The notes: generated by a model not told the origin, from the sequence alone. A stretch of 64,000 nt of DNA from Streptomyces thermodiastaticus (GCF_014656135.1 NZ_BNBV01000009.1:62001-126000); one strand, 5' to 3'. Shown: positions 9,514 to 18,409, counted from the first letter of the stretch. Made by a program: numbers and translations.

Positions 9514-10182
9514 ATGGCACGACCACGGCGCATCGTTCTGGTCCGGCACGGCGAGTCGGCGGGAAACGTCGACGACACCGTGTACGAGCGCGAACCCGAC
9601 CACGCGCTGGCCCTGACCGAGCGAGGGTGGCAGCAGGCCGAGGAGACGGGCAAGACATTGCGCGAACTCTTCGGCCGGGAACGTGTCAGCGTGTACGTCT
9701 CTCCCTACCGGCGCACGCACGAGACCCTGCGCGCCTTCCGTCTGGACCCCGATCTCGTCCGGGTGCGCGAGGAGCCGCGGCTGCGCGAGCAGGACTGGGG
9801 GAACTGGCAGAACCGCGACGACGTACGCCTGCAGAAGGCCTGCCGGGACGCCTACGGGCACTTCTTCTACCGCTTCGCCCAGGGCGAGTCCGGTGCCGAC
9901 GTCTACGACCGGGTCGGCGGCTTCCTGGAGAGCCTCTTCCGCAGCTTCCAGGACCCGGACCACCCGCCCAACGTGCTCCTGGTGACCCACGGCCTGGCCA
10001 TGCGGCTGTTCTGCATGCGCTGGTTCCACTGGACGGTCGCCGAGTTCGAGTCGCTGTCGAACCCGGGGAACGGCGAGATGCGGATGCTGTTGCTCGGGGA
10101 CGACGGCACGTACACCTTGGACCGCCCGTTCGAGCACTGGCGGGATCCGGAACCGTACGGGATCACTGGGGAGAGTGGTTGA
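9514..10182 (+). CDS. Histidine phosphatase (phosphoglycerate mutase-like) family protein
   Basis: 222-aa branch-2 histidine phosphatase. The catalytic RHGES motif at about residues 11-15 provides the phosphorylated histidine, and the second histidine is in VTHGLAMR near residue 161. An arginine pair (SPYRRTHET) matches the usual substrate-binding position. ATG 9514 begins MARPRRIVLVRHG; the longer frame from 9454 is not needed. Only two bases separate its stop from the ATG of the ADP-ribosylglycohydrolase-like gene, so the two are cotranscribed and probably translationally coupled. The substrate is unknown. Confidence 0.85.
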   Translation: MARPRRIVLVRHGESAGNVDDTVYEREPDHALALTERGWQQAEETGKTLRELFGRERVSVYVSPYRRTHETLRAFRLDPDLVRVREEPRLREQDWGNWQNRDDVRLQKACRDAYGHFFYRFAQGESGADVYDRVGGFLESLFRSFQDPDHPPNVLLVTHGLAMRLFCMRWFHWTVAEFESLSNPGNGEMRMLLLGDDGTYTLDRPFEHWRDPEPYGITGESG

Positions 10183-10184
10183 CC

Positions 10185-11093
10185 ATGGCCTGTGACTTCT
10201 CGCCCGGCGCCCGGCTGGACCGCGCACTCGCCGCACTGCGCGGTCTGGCGGTGGGCGACGCGCTCGGCGCGCAGTTCGCCGTGCCGGCCCGCCGCCCGTT
10301 GCTGCGGCGCCGCGAACTGCCGCAGGGGCCCTGGCCGTGGACCGACGACACGGAGATGGCCTGCTCCGTGGTGGCCGTCCTGGCCGACCGCCACCGCATC
10401 GACCAGGACGCCCTGGCCGCCTCCTTCGCCGAGCACCACGACACCGCCCGCGGGTACGGCAGGACGGTCAGTGCACTGCTGCGCCAGGTCCGGGACGGCG
10501 CGGACTGGCGGGAGCCGGCCGCCGCGGTCTTCAGGGGACAGGGCTCCTGGGGCAACGGCGCGGCGATGCGCATCGCACCGCTGGGCGCCTGGTACGCGGA
10601 CGATCCGGAACAGGCAACCCACCAGGCGGAGATCTCCGCCTACCCCACCCACCAGCACCGTGAGGCGGTCGTGGGCGCCATGGCCGTCGCCGCGGCCGCC
10701 GCGCTGGTCGCCGCACCAGGCGGTCCGCGGACGGCCGAGGGGCTGCTCGACGGTGTCGTCGCGCTCGTGCCCGCCCGCAGTGCCGTCGGTGCCGGCCTGC
10801 GGCGCGCCCGCGACATGCTGGACTACGACGACGTGGCCACGGTCGCTGCCGTGCTCGGCTGCGGGCGGCGCGGCACCGCCCACGACACGGTGCCGTTCGC
10901 GCTGTGGGCGGCCGCCCGCAGCCTGGGTGACTTCGCGGACGCCTTCTGGACGACCGCCCGGGCCGGCGGCGACGTGGACACCACCTGCGCCATCGTGGGG
11001 GGCGTGCTGGCCGGCGCGAAGGCGGGAACACCGCCGGCCGAGTGGGACCGGCGCACCGAACCGCTGCCGCCGTGGGTGCCGGCGGTCGGCTGA
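10185..11093 (+). CDS. ADP-ribosylglycohydrolase (DraG) family protein
   Basis: 302-aa member of the DraG/ARH family, which cleaves ADP-ribose from proteins or small molecules. Two metal-site motifs are visible: TDDTEM near residue 50 and GGDVDTT near residue 264, the conserved pair that binds two Mg2+ ions. The GLAVGDALGAQF opening near residue 15 is also typical. ATG 10185 follows GGGGAGAG and comes right after the histidine phosphatase stop. No ADP-ribosyltransferase gene is nearby, so the target is not indicated. Confidence 0.88.
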   Translation: MACDFSPGARLDRALAALRGLAVGDALGAQFAVPARRPLLRRRELPQGPWPWTDDTEMACSVVAVLADRHRIDQDALAASFAEHHDTARGYGRTVSALLRQVRDGADWREPAAAVFRGQGSWGNGAAMRIAPLGAWYADDPEQATHQAEISAYPTHQHREAVVGAMAVAAAAALVAAPGGPRTAEGLLDGVVALVPARSAVGAGLRRARDMLDYDDVATVAAVLGCGRRGTAHDTVPFALWAAARSLGDFADAFWTTARAGGDVDTTCAIVGGVLAGAKAGTPPAEWDRRTEPLPPWVPAVG

Positions 11094-11820
11094 TCCCTTG
11101 TCGCCCATCGCTGTCCGACGATCCGTCACCTCCGGCAGGACCGGTGCTGACGGCGGTGCGGGGCGGAGCGGTTCGAGGATGCGCACGCACCGCACGGCGA
11201 CTTCACGACCGCGACCCCGAGCAAAGCAGGCGCCTGGGGGCGTGCCGGCCGGCGGGCCGGGATCCGGGTCCGCCGGCGGGTTCCTGTCCCGCCGCGTACG
11301 GCCCGTGGGTGTCCGGCGGTGAACGAGGACGGGGAGGCTCCCGGCTCTTGATGACACGATCACCACGCAGGCGCCCGCCGCCGCCTCCGCTCACCGTCGC
11401 CGCAGCACCGGTCGCGCCCAACTCCCGCACACAACAACCGTGCTGTGCCGCGTGACCGCCGCAGGCGCCGCAGGACGCGCGCGGTGCGAGCACGTCTTCC
11501 GGCCGCGACGGCGGCCGGCCCGGCACACCCGGCGGACAGGGCCGTGCACGCCCGCGTCAGGCGTCCGGCCGCCTCCGGGAAGCGGTGATCCCGCACACGC
11601 AGGTGTGCGGCGCAGGGCCGGCCGTGACGTGTCGCGGACGGGTGTGCACACGTGAAGAACGGGTGCACACCCGAAGAAGCCGGACGAAGCCGGACGGCCG
11701 GCTGACGGCTCCTTCGGCGCACCCGCAGCGGCCGGGCACGCCGGGCGGTGGTGGTGGCACGGGTGTGCCGGGGAACCGGGGTGTCGCGGCCGGAACCGGG
11801 CGGCGTACGCTAAGGGCGCC
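11094..11820. other. Intergenic region of about 730 bp without a supported gene
   Basis: Several open frames cross this stretch on both strands. All are of low-complexity R/P/A composition with no recognisable motif, and none has a convincing ribosome-binding site. The final 100 bases should contain the rnhB promoter. A gene may have been lost here. Confidence 0.4.
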
Positions 11821-12522
11821 ATGCCGTACGAACCACCCACTCACACCGTCGAGCGCTCCCTGCGGGCCACGACCGGAGCGAAGGTCATTGCCGGTGTCGA
11901 CGAGGTGGGGCGCGGCGCCTGGGCCGGTCCCGTCACTGTCTGCGCGGCGGTCACCGGACTGCGCCGGCCGCCCGTGGGCCTCACCGACTCGAAACTGCTC
12001 ACCGTCAAGCGGCGCACCGAACTCGCCGCCGAGCTGGAGAAGTGGGTGACGGCCTACGCCCTGGGACACGCATCCCCGCAGGAGATCGACGAGCTGGGGA
12101 TGACGGCGTCGTTGCGGCTCGCCGCCGTGCGGGCCCTGGAGGCGCTGCCCGTCCGCCCCGACGCGGTGATTCTCGACGGCAAGCACGACTATCTCGGCGC
12201 CCCCTGGCGGGTTCGCACGGTCGTCAAGGGCGACCGGTCGTGCGTGGCCGTCGCGGCGGCCTCGGTGATCGCCAAGGTGCACCGCGACACAATGATGGCC
12301 GAACTGGGCGTCGACCATGCAGACTTCGATTTCGCGGCCAACGCCGGATACCCGTCACCCGTGCACAAAGCCGCGTTGGAGGAGCGGGGACCCACCCCGC
12401 ACCACCGGCTGTCGTGGGCGTATCTTGATGCGCTGCCCAAGTGGCGGCACCTCAAGAAGGTCCGCGCCTGGGCGGACGGATCCGTGCCGGAAATCGAGGG
12501 TCAGCTCGGCTTCGACTTCTGA
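11821..12522 (+). CDS. rnhB: Ribonuclease HII
   Basis: 233-aa RNase HII, which removes RNA from RNA-DNA hybrids and excises misincorporated ribonucleotides. The GVDEVGRG motif gives acidic residues D27 and E28; the third acidic site is in VILDGKHDY near residue 120, and KVHRD near residue 155 supplies the fourth. The length is typical of actinobacterial RNase HII. It starts at ATG 11821. The gene is monocistronic or leads into the unknown gene at 12591 after a 68-bp gap that carries its own AT-rich promoter-like segment. Confidence 0.95.
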   Translation: MPYEPPTHTVERSLRATTGAKVIAGVDEVGRGAWAGPVTVCAAVTGLRRPPVGLTDSKLLTVKRRTELAAELEKWVTAYALGHASPQEIDELGMTASLRLAAVRALEALPVRPDAVILDGKHDYLGAPWRVRTVVKGDRSCVAVAAASVIAKVHRDTMMAELGVDHADFDFAANAGYPSPVHKAALEERGPTPHHRLSWAYLDALPKWRHLKKVRAWADGSVPEIEGQLGFDF

Positions 12523-12590
12523 CCGTGCCGCCTGCCCGCGTGAGGCACCCGCCCATGCGAGCCGTACCAACGTTTGATAAATATCAGCCC

Positions 12591-13217
12591 ATGCCTCTCA
12601 TTCCCGAGGAGCCTCAGATTCACGAGAGTGCCCAGGGTCCCCGCGCCACTCCGGCCAGCGGCCGCACCGCGCCGACCCCCCGTCCCGTACCCGGCCCCCG
12701 TCCCGCGGCTCCGTCCCGCCCCGGTCGTCCCGGCCCCCTGCGGCCGGCGCCGGCCCAACGCACGCCGCGTGATGTGGCCGCGCCCAAGCCGGGGCCGTCG
12801 GCTCCGGCGTCCCGTGCCGCCTCGTCGAACCCGCAGATCCAGCTGATCCCGGCCAGTGCCGAGGGTGCGCTGGACGCGGCCGAGGAAGCGGTCGACCTGC
12901 TGCTGGAGTCGGGCCGTGCGCCCGGCGACGTGCTGGTCATCACCACCGGTGACCCGCACCCGTGGGCGGAGCACGAGCTGTCCTTCGGGGAGGCCTCCTA
13001 CTGGGCCCAGCACGACGCGCGAGACGACGTCTTCTACACGGACGCCACCAAGGCCTCGCGTGTCGCCGCCCGGCCGGTGGTCGTGGTCGCCGTCAACGGC
13101 GGCACCGACGCTGCCGCCGCCACGGTTCTGCCGCTGGCCCACTCCCGGGCCGAGAACCTGCTGATCGTGTGTGGCGACCCCAAGAAGATCAATTCCGTTC
13201 TGGGCGCAGGCGTCTGA
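12591..13217 (+). CDS. Conserved actinobacterial protein of unknown function, probable leaderless start
   Basis: 208-aa protein in two parts. Residues 1-85 are proline/arginine/alanine-rich and probably disordered. Residues 86-208 form a compact alpha/beta domain (IQLIPASAEGALDAAEEAVDL, VLVITTG, VVVVAVNGG, LLIVCGDPKKI). ATG 12591 has no Shine-Dalgarno sequence; instead an AT-rich TTGATAAATAT lies 8-18 bases upstream, so the transcript may begin at the start codon. The alternating strand-helix pattern suggests a Rossmann-like fold, but I cannot name the family or substrate. Confidence 0.7.
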   Translation: MPLIPEEPQIHESAQGPRATPASGRTAPTPRPVPGPRPAAPSRPGRPGPLRPAPAQRTPRDVAAPKPGPSAPASRAASSNPQIQLIPASAEGALDAAEEAVDLLLESGRAPGDVLVITTGDPHPWAEHELSFGEASYWAQHDARDDVFYTDATKASRVAARPVVVVAVNGGTDAAAATVLPLAHSRAENLLIVCGDPKKINSVLGAGV

Positions 13218-13447
13218 TCCGGCCCCTGCCCAGGCGGTGAACTCGCGGCCCCAGCAGGCCGTGCAGAACGACAGCCGTCGCTGCGGCACCCCCCGCACGA
13301 CGGCTGCTTCGGCGTGCCTGCGCAGGGCACCGTCACGGCATGCCTGCGCAGGGCCCCGTCGTCCGGTGCGCCCGCGCCCGGCCCCGCAGCGGGCGGCCGC
13401 GCCTGGTGTGGGGGTGCGTGCCCGGCCCGGCGGAGCGGCCGCAGACG

Positions 13448-14083
13448 TCACCGGTGAGCCGTCGCCCGGTGCAGCCGGTCGTCGGCGGTGTCCCGGGGAT
13501 GCGGCCGCTGCGACGGGATCCCGGACATCCCGGCTGTCCCGGCGGCCTCGCGGGGTGCGGGGCGCTGGACGGCGTTCGGCCGCCGGCCGCCACGGTCCTC
13601 TCCGAGCACCTGCCAGCCGTCCGGGGTCAGCGTGATGTAGGCCCCGCAGCGCAGCCCGTGCAGTGTGCAGGCGTCACGCAGGCCCCACATCCAGGCGCCG
13701 TCCTCCTCCGTCCAGCGTGTCTCGCCCTCGCGGCAGTACATCAGCACGGCGGTGCGCACCGGAGTCCGGCGCCGCAGATCGTGGGGTATGACCCGGCGCA
13801 GCTGGTCCAGCAGCGCGTTGCGGAGCATCCAGCCGTCGGCGGGCACCGGACGATGACCGAACGAGGCGCTCGCGCGCAGCCGTTGGTCCGGGTCCAGCAC
13901 CGCCACCACGGCGGTCCCCGGGGCCGGCCGGTGCCGGGCATGCAGCCCGGTGACGACCTCACGGGGGTTGCGCAGCAGGGGGATGCCCGCGGCGGCCCAC
14001 TCCGCGACTTCGAGCACACGACGGGCGGACGTGGCGGACGCCGAGAACGACGCCGCCGAGGACGGAGCACATCCGAAGGTCAC
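13448..14083 (-). CDS. Conserved hypothetical protein, divergent from recQ
   Basis: 211-aa protein of unknown function. GTG 14083 is preceded by AAGGGAGGA, a near-ideal ribosome-binding site, which decides the start within a longer open frame. The middle holds a hydrophobic strand (GTAVVAVLDPDQRL) and a tryptophan-rich segment (TRWTEEDGAWMWGL) followed by paired cysteines (CTLHGLRCG). The C-terminal 40 residues are basic and proline-rich. It is transcribed away from recQ with a 280-bp shared upstream region containing short repeats. A link to DNA metabolism is only suggested by position. Confidence 0.65.
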   Translation of the reverse strand: MTFGCAPSSAASFSASATSARRVLEVAEWAAAGIPLLRNPREVVTGLHARHRPAPGTAVVAVLDPDQRLRASASFGHRPVPADGWMLRNALLDQLRRVIPHDLRRRTPVRTAVLMYCREGETRWTEEDGAWMWGLRDACTLHGLRCGAYITLTPDGWQVLGEDRGGRRPNAVQRPAPREAAGTAGMSGIPSQRPHPRDTADDRLHRATAHR

Positions 14084-14194
14084 GTTCCTCCCTTCGGCTA
14101 CGCGCCCGCAGGGCGGGCGGGACCGGATGCGGCAGCGCACCGCGGCGGAGCCCGTCCGGATCACGGCCCAGCCGTGCGGGAGCGGCTACGAGTG

Positions 14195-14228
14195 TGCCTG
14201 TCGCACAGGCATACGACACAGGTATACG
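14195..14228. repeat. Short palindrome and 13-bp-spaced direct repeat in the recQ upstream region
   Basis: TGCCTG-TCGCA-CAGGCA is an inverted repeat at 14195-14211, and ACAGGCATACG (14205-14215) recurs as ACAGGTATACG (14218-14228). The region lies between two divergent genes and may be a regulator binding site; no regulator can be assigned. Confidence 0.35.
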
Positions 14229-14363
14229 GCATCGAGCACGACGACAGCCTGACGTGTTCCTACCCAGCGTGCGGCCGGGCGACGCGCGGCTGTGGCGTTC
14301 CGTGCCCACACGTCACCGTGCGTGAAGTGGCCGAAGGAGCCTGCCGTCGGGTTGCATGGGACC

Positions 14364-16517
14364 ATGGAGGATCATCAGCTGCGGGCCGAAGCCGATGCCG
14401 TACTCGCCGAACTGGTCGGTGCCCCGGGGGCACGGCTGCGCGAGGACCAGTGGCAGGCGGTGGCGGCTCTGGTGCGCGAGCGCCGGCGTGCCCTGGTGGT
14501 GCAGCGCACCGGCTGGGGCAAATCCGCGGTGTACTTCGTCGCCACCGTCCTGCTGCGCCGACGCGGTTGCGGCCCGACCGTGATCGTCTCGCCGCTGCTG
14601 GCGCTGATGCGCAACCAGGTCGAGGCGGCCGAACGGGCCGGCATCCGGGCGCGCACCATCAACTCGGCCAACCCGGAGGAGTGGGAGACGATCCACGCGG
14701 AGGTCGAGCGCGGTGAGACCGACGTCCTGCTCGTCAGCCCCGAGCGCCTCAACGCCGTCGACTTCCGTGAACACCTGCTCCCGCGGCTGGCGGCCACCAC
14801 CGGCCTGCTCGTCGTCGACGAGGCGCACTGCATCTCCGACTGGGGCCACGACTTCCGGCCCGACTACCGCAGGCTGCGGTCCATGCTGGCCGGTCTCGCA
14901 CCGGGTGTGCCGGTGCTGGCCACCACGGCCACCGCCAACGCGCGGGTCACGGCGGACGTGGCCGAGCAGCTGGGAACCGGCGGCGACGAGGCCCTGGTGC
15001 TGCGCGGTTCCCTGGAGCGGGAGAGCCTGCGACTCGGCGTCGTGCGGCTGCCGGACGCCGCGCACCGGCTGGCCTGGCTCGCCGAGCACCTGCCCGAGCT
15101 GCCGGGCTCCGGGATCGTCTACACCCTCACCGTCGCCGCGGCCGAGGAGGTCACCGCGTTCCTGCGGCAGCGCGGTCACCGGGTGGCCTCCTACACCGGT
15201 CGCACGGAGAACGCCGACCGGCAGCAGGCCGAGGCCGACCTGCTGGCCAACCGGGTGAAGGCACTGGTGGCGACCTCGGCACTCGGCATGGGTTTCGACA
15301 AACCCGACCTGGGTTTCGTGGTCCACCTCGGGTCGCCGTCCTCACCGATCGCCTATTACCAGCAGGTCGGCCGGGCCGGGCGCGGTGTGGAGCGCGCAGA
15401 TGTGCTGATGCTGCCCGGCAAGGAGGACGAGGCGATCTGGCGGTACTTCGCCGACACCGCCTTCCCGCCCGAGGCACAGGTGCGGCAGACCCTCGCGGCC
15501 CTCGCCGGCGCCGGCCGGCCGCTGTCCGTGCCGGCCCTGGAGGCCATGGTGGATCTGCGCCGCACCCGCCTGGAGACGCTGCTGAAGGTGCTGGACGTGG
15601 ACGGCGCCGTCGAGCGGGTCAAGGGCGGCTGGACCGCCACCGGCACACCCTGGACCTACGACGCGGAACGCTACGCGCGGGTGGCGCGCCGGCGGGCCGC
15701 CGAACAGCGCGCCATGCGCGACTACGTCACCACGACGCAGTGCCGGATGGAGTTTCTGCGCCGCCACCTGGACGACGAGGGCGCGGCCCCGTGCGGCCGC
15801 TGCGACAACTGCGCCGGACCCTGGGTCGACTCCGCCGTCTCGCCCGAGGCGCTGACCGGCGCCGTGAAGAAACTCGACCGTCCGGGAACGGAGATCGAGC
15901 CGCGCCGCATGTGGCCCACGGGCATGCCCGCGCTCGGCATCGACCTCAAGGGCCGCATCCCCGCGGGCGAGCAGTGCTCCGCCGGGCGCGCCCTGGGACG
16001 GCTCTCCGACATCGGCTGGGGCAACCGGCTGCGCCCGCTTCTGGCCGACGGCGCACCCGACGGCCCGGTGCCCGACGACGTCCTGCGGGCCGCCGTGGAG
16101 GTGCTCGCCGACTGGGCGCGCTCCCCGGGCGGATGGGCGCCCGGCGTCCCGGACGCCGTCGCCCGGCCGGCCGGAGTCGTCGCCCTGCCCTCCGCCACCC
16201 GCCCGCAGCTGATCGGCACGCTCGCCGAGGGCATCGCGGCCGTCGGCCGTCTGCCCTTCCTGGGCACGCTGGCCTACACCCGGCCGGACGGCACCCACGC
16301 GGCGGCCCGCAGCAACTCCGCGCAACGTCTCAAGGCCCTGTCCGGTGCCTTCGCCGTTCCCGAGCAGCTGGGCCGGGCCCTGGCCGCCGTGCCCGGCCCC
16401 GTCCTGCTCGTGGACGACCGCACCGAGTCCGGCTGGACCCTCGCGGTGGCCGCCCGCCTGCTGCGCCGGGCCGGAGCCGAGCAGGTGTTTCCACTGGTCC
16501 TCGCGGCGGGGGGTTGA
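14364..16517 (+). CDS. recQ: RecQ-family ATP-dependent DNA helicase
   Basis: 717-aa 3'-5' DNA helicase. Motif I GWGKS is at residues 50-54 and DEAH at 152-155 (VVDEAHCISDWGHDFR). The QQVGRAGRG motif VI follows in the second RecA-like lobe. The RecQ zinc-binding subdomain uses C460, C477, C480 and C483 (CGRCDNC). Residues after about 530 form an additional domain containing a VLLVDDRTESGWT segment, like a phosphoribosyltransferase PRPP loop, seen in longer actinobacterial RecQ proteins. ATG 14364 gives MEDHQL. It would act in recombination and replication-fork repair. Confidence 0.92.
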   Translation: MEDHQLRAEADAVLAELVGAPGARLREDQWQAVAALVRERRRALVVQRTGWGKSAVYFVATVLLRRRGCGPTVIVSPLLALMRNQVEAAERAGIRARTINSANPEEWETIHAEVERGETDVLLVSPERLNAVDFREHLLPRLAATTGLLVVDEAHCISDWGHDFRPDYRRLRSMLAGLAPGVPVLATTATANARVTADVAEQLGTGGDEALVLRGSLERESLRLGVVRLPDAAHRLAWLAEHLPELPGSGIVYTLTVAAAEEVTAFLRQRGHRVASYTGRTENADRQQAEADLLANRVKALVATSALGMGFDKPDLGFVVHLGSPSSPIAYYQQVGRAGRGVERADVLMLPGKEDEAIWRYFADTAFPPEAQVRQTLAALAGAGRPLSVPALEAMVDLRRTRLETLLKVLDVDGAVERVKGGWTATGTPWTYDAERYARVARRRAAEQRAMRDYVTTTQCRMEFLRRHLDDEGAAPCGRCDNCAGPWVDSAVSPEALTGAVKKLDRPGTEIEPRRMWPTGMPALGIDLKGRIPAGEQCSAGRALGRLSDIGWGNRLRPLLADGAPDGPVPDDVLRAAVEVLADWARSPGGWAPGVPDAVARPAGVVALPSATRPQLIGTLAEGIAAVGRLPFLGTLAYTRPDGTHAAARSNSAQRLKALSGAFAVPEQLGRALAAVPGPVLLVDDRTESGWTLAVAARLLRRAGAEQVFPLVLAAGG

Positions 16518-16643
16518 GCGGGCGGCGTTTGTCTCTGCGGTGGGGCGGGTGGACGGCTGCGGGTTGCGGGCTGCGGGCGGACGGTCCGGACGGACGACGG
16601 CGCGGCGTGACCTGGCGTGTGCTTGACGTGTCCTCGATCGGAG

Positions 16644-16652
16644 TTGTCCACA
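16644..16652 (+). other. Perfect Streptomyces-type DnaA box
   Basis: TTGTCCACA matches the preferred Streptomyces DnaA box exactly, in the recQ-DUF4192 intergenic region. It is a single copy and could be chance; a role in DnaA titration or gene control is speculative. Confidence 0.3.
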
Positions 16653-16692
16653 GGCCGAAGCGGAAGACTCGCTTCCGCGAGATCGTCGTCGC

Positions 16693-17028
16693 ATGACGCA
16701 TCACAGCCACACGACCGGACCCTTCCTCACCGGCGACATCGCCTACGCCGGTTTCTCCTCCGAACAGCAGGTGACCCTGCGCACCCCGGCCGAACTCGTC
16801 GACGCCCTGCCCTACCTCCTCGGCTACCGGCCCGAGGACAGCATGGTCCTGGTCGCACTGCACGACCGGGGCGGGCGCGGCAGGTTCGGCGGCCGGGCCC
16901 GGCTCGGCATCCCGCCGAACAGCGAGGACTGGCCCTGGGCAGCGCGCCAGCTGGCGCACGGACTGATCACGGGCAGCGAGCGCAGGGGCGCCAGACCCGA
17001 GCGGATGGTCGCCGAGGAGCAGGCATGA
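16693..17028 (+). pseudogene. 5' fragment of DUF4192-domain gene, interrupted by the prophage
   Basis: The first 107 codons of a DUF4192 protein, starting ATG 16693. The N-terminal family signature is clear (LRTPAELVDALPYLLGYRPEDSMVLVAL). Codons 102-107 (PERMVA) are the att core; after it the frame enters phage DNA and stops after four more codons at 17028. The rest of the gene lies beyond the prophage, in the same frame, from 53273. The function of DUF4192 proteins is unknown. The 111-residue truncated product is unlikely to be active, but excision would restore the full gene. Confidence 0.9.
16996..17013 (+). repeat. attL core
   Basis: CCCGAGCGGATGGTCGCC, identical to 53255-53272. Flanking bases differ at both ends (A and G here; T and T at the right copy), so the shared core is exactly 18 bp. 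It encodes PERMVA in the DUF4192 gene. Confidence 0.93.
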
Positions 17029-17030
17029 CC

Positions 17031-17059
17031 AGGTCAGAGCCCTGTACGAGGTCTGACCT
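17031..17059. repeat. Inverted repeat next to attL
   Basis: AGGTCAGA (17031-17038) and TCTGACCT (17052-17059) form a perfect 8-bp inverted repeat 18 bases inside attL. A related CAGGTCAG occurs at 53230-53237 beside attR. These may be integrase or excisionase arm sites, or simply a hairpin ending the truncated host transcript. Confidence 0.4.
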
Positions 17060-17218
17060 GCATAAACAAGCGTCACAACGTATTCCATGAAGTCTTGTGA
17101 GGGCGCGTGATCGTACGGAGAGAACCCGGAATCCGACCGCCCACCGGAAGGATTCCGGAACGCTGAACGCCCTGCGACCTCGTGGAACATCCACCCACGA
17201 CCCCCCACTTACGGCGAA

Positions 17219-17338
17219 GCCCCGCCGCCTGCATGGGAGCGCAGACGGCGGGGCGGCATGGAGCGGCCGCCTCCGACGGGGGGCGGAGGCGGCCGCGCTG
17301 CCCGCCGCGGCCCGAATCGCCGTCTGGGCCGCGGCGGG
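17219..17338. terminator. Three consecutive GC-rich hairpins closing the leftmost phage operon
   Basis: Hairpin 1: 17219-17232/17241-17254, 13 pairs with one mismatch. Hairpin 2: 17263-17275/17284-17296, 13 perfect pairs. Hairpin 3: 17301-17313/17326-17338, 13 perfect pairs. They follow the stop of the last leftward phage gene and would insulate the host side from prophage transcription. Confidence 0.8.
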
Positions 17339-17349
17339 AGATCACCGGG

Positions 17350-17538
17350 TCAGGTGCACCCGTGCCAGGCGTGGCGACGCAGCCGCACATTGCAGTCCGT
17401 CGCCCTTGAGTAGTCCTTTGCGGCCTGGGCCTCGGCCCGCTGCCGGGCCAGGTCCGCGCACTCCCGGCAGCCGGGTACGGGCTGCGGCGGATCGAGCGGC
17501 AGCCCCAGATGCGGCGCCGGGGACATGAACAGGACCAC
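17350..17538 (-). CDS. Small cysteine-containing phage/accessory protein
   Basis: 62 aa from GTG 17538, chosen because GAGGAG lies six bases upstream; an upstream GTG at 17556 overlaps the previous stop by four bases and is an alternative. The protein has a PGCRECADLARQRAEAQ segment followed by DCNVRLRRH, a pattern seen in small Streptomyces proteins accompanying DUF5753 regulators. Function unknown. It is the last gene of the leftward accessory operon. Confidence 0.6.
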   Translation of the reverse strand: MVLFMSPAPHLGLPLDPPQPVPGCRECADLARQRAEAQAAKDYSRATDCNVRLRRHAWHGCT

Positions 17539-17552
17539 CGTATCTCCTCTCG

Positions 17553-17960
17553 TCACATGCGGGTGCCGACGGCGATGCGGTCGTTGCCCGCGATGCGGAT
17601 CAGCGCGCGCAGCAGGATCAGCAGACGGCGCTCATCCAGGTCGATCGCGGCGCTGAGCGGGGTGTGGCCGATACCGAGGAGGGACAGCACCAGCCGCAGG
17701 AAGGCCAGGTCGGCGGGCGGCAGGCCGAGTGTGAAGACGCGGCCGGCTACGCCGTGCCACTGGCACCGCATGCGGCCGTCCTGCCGCGCGACCAAGGCGG
17801 TGCGCACGTTGTCCCGGGCGAGAAGCGTCTCATCCTCGACAAGGGCCTGGACGGCGACGCGCTCGCGACGGGTGCGGGCCGAGCGCAGGAGCACGGCCCC
17901 GAGCGACAGCTCTTCCTCGGGCTCGGCGTCCGCGGACGAGGGTGGCGTGGTCGTGGTCAT
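17553..17960 (-). CDS. Hypothetical accessory protein
   Basis: 135 aa, starting ATG 17960 with a 4-base ATGA overlap with the preceding gene. The N-terminus is acidic and threonine-rich, and the remainder is helical (LARDNVRTALVARQDGRMRCQWHG, then LAFLRLVLSLLGIGHTPLSAAI). No family recognised. The overlap shows it is translated with its upstream neighbour. It lies in the cargo region between lysis genes and attL. Confidence 0.6.
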   Translation of the reverse strand: MTTTTPPSSADAEPEEELSLGAVLLRSARTRRERVAVQALVEDETLLARDNVRTALVARQDGRMRCQWHGVAGRVFTLGLPPADLAFLRLVLSLLGIGHTPLSAAIDLDERRLLILLRALIRIAGNDRIAVGTRM

Positions 17961-18409
17961 GCTCGTACCTCCGCAGGGTGGTAGCCGCCCGGGCTGAACG
18001 CGGCACCGAGCAGTACAGGGTCGGTGAGCCGCCCGGAGCCGTCCGGCCGCTCCAGCCAGATCCGGCCGTCGAGGGAGTAGTGCAGCGGCGGGCAGCGCAG
18101 GATCCAGCCCGCGGGGTGCACAGTGAGCTGCCGGATGTCGTCCAGCTCGTCCCCGAGGTCGGGCGGCAGCAGCCACCACGCCCGGTCGATCTCCACGTCG
18201 GCCAGGACCGGGCCCAGCCCCCGTGCGCGCAGACGCTTCATCGCCTGCACCGAGGGCAGCAGCCGCGCCTCGGCGACGCGCCAGTGAGCGCCGCTGCGCA
18301 GCGGGGCAAGCTCCTCGACTTCCCATGCGCGCTGCACGCCGGCGGGGTGCGCGGCACACGACAGGAGCCATGCCTCGCCAGCGCGGGCTCGCTCGGACGT
18401 GGTGGCCAT
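17957..18409 (-). CDS. Hypothetical accessory protein
   Basis: 150 aa from ATG 18409 (GTG 18418 is an in-frame alternative). Soluble and tryptophan-rich, with segments AWEVEELAPLRSG, DVEIDRAWWLLPPD and GWILRCPPL. It resembles unnamed Streptomyces accessory proteins often found beside DUF5753/DUF6879 genes. It precedes the 135-aa ORF by a 4-base overlap and follows the DUF5753 regulator after 87 bp. Function unknown. Confidence 0.6.
   Translation of the reverse strand: MATTSERARAGEAWLLSCAAHPAGVQRAWEVEELAPLRSGAHWRVAEARLLPSVQAMKRLRARGLGPVLADVEIDRAWWLLPPDLGDELDDIRQLTVHPAGWILRCPPLHYSLDGRIWLERPDGSGRLTDPVLLGAAFSPGGYHPAEVRA

Noticed and set aside
11094..11820. Several ORFs of 70-150 codons between the DraG-like gene and rnhB
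   Set aside because: R/P/A-rich frames on both strands at once, without motifs or ribosome-binding sites.
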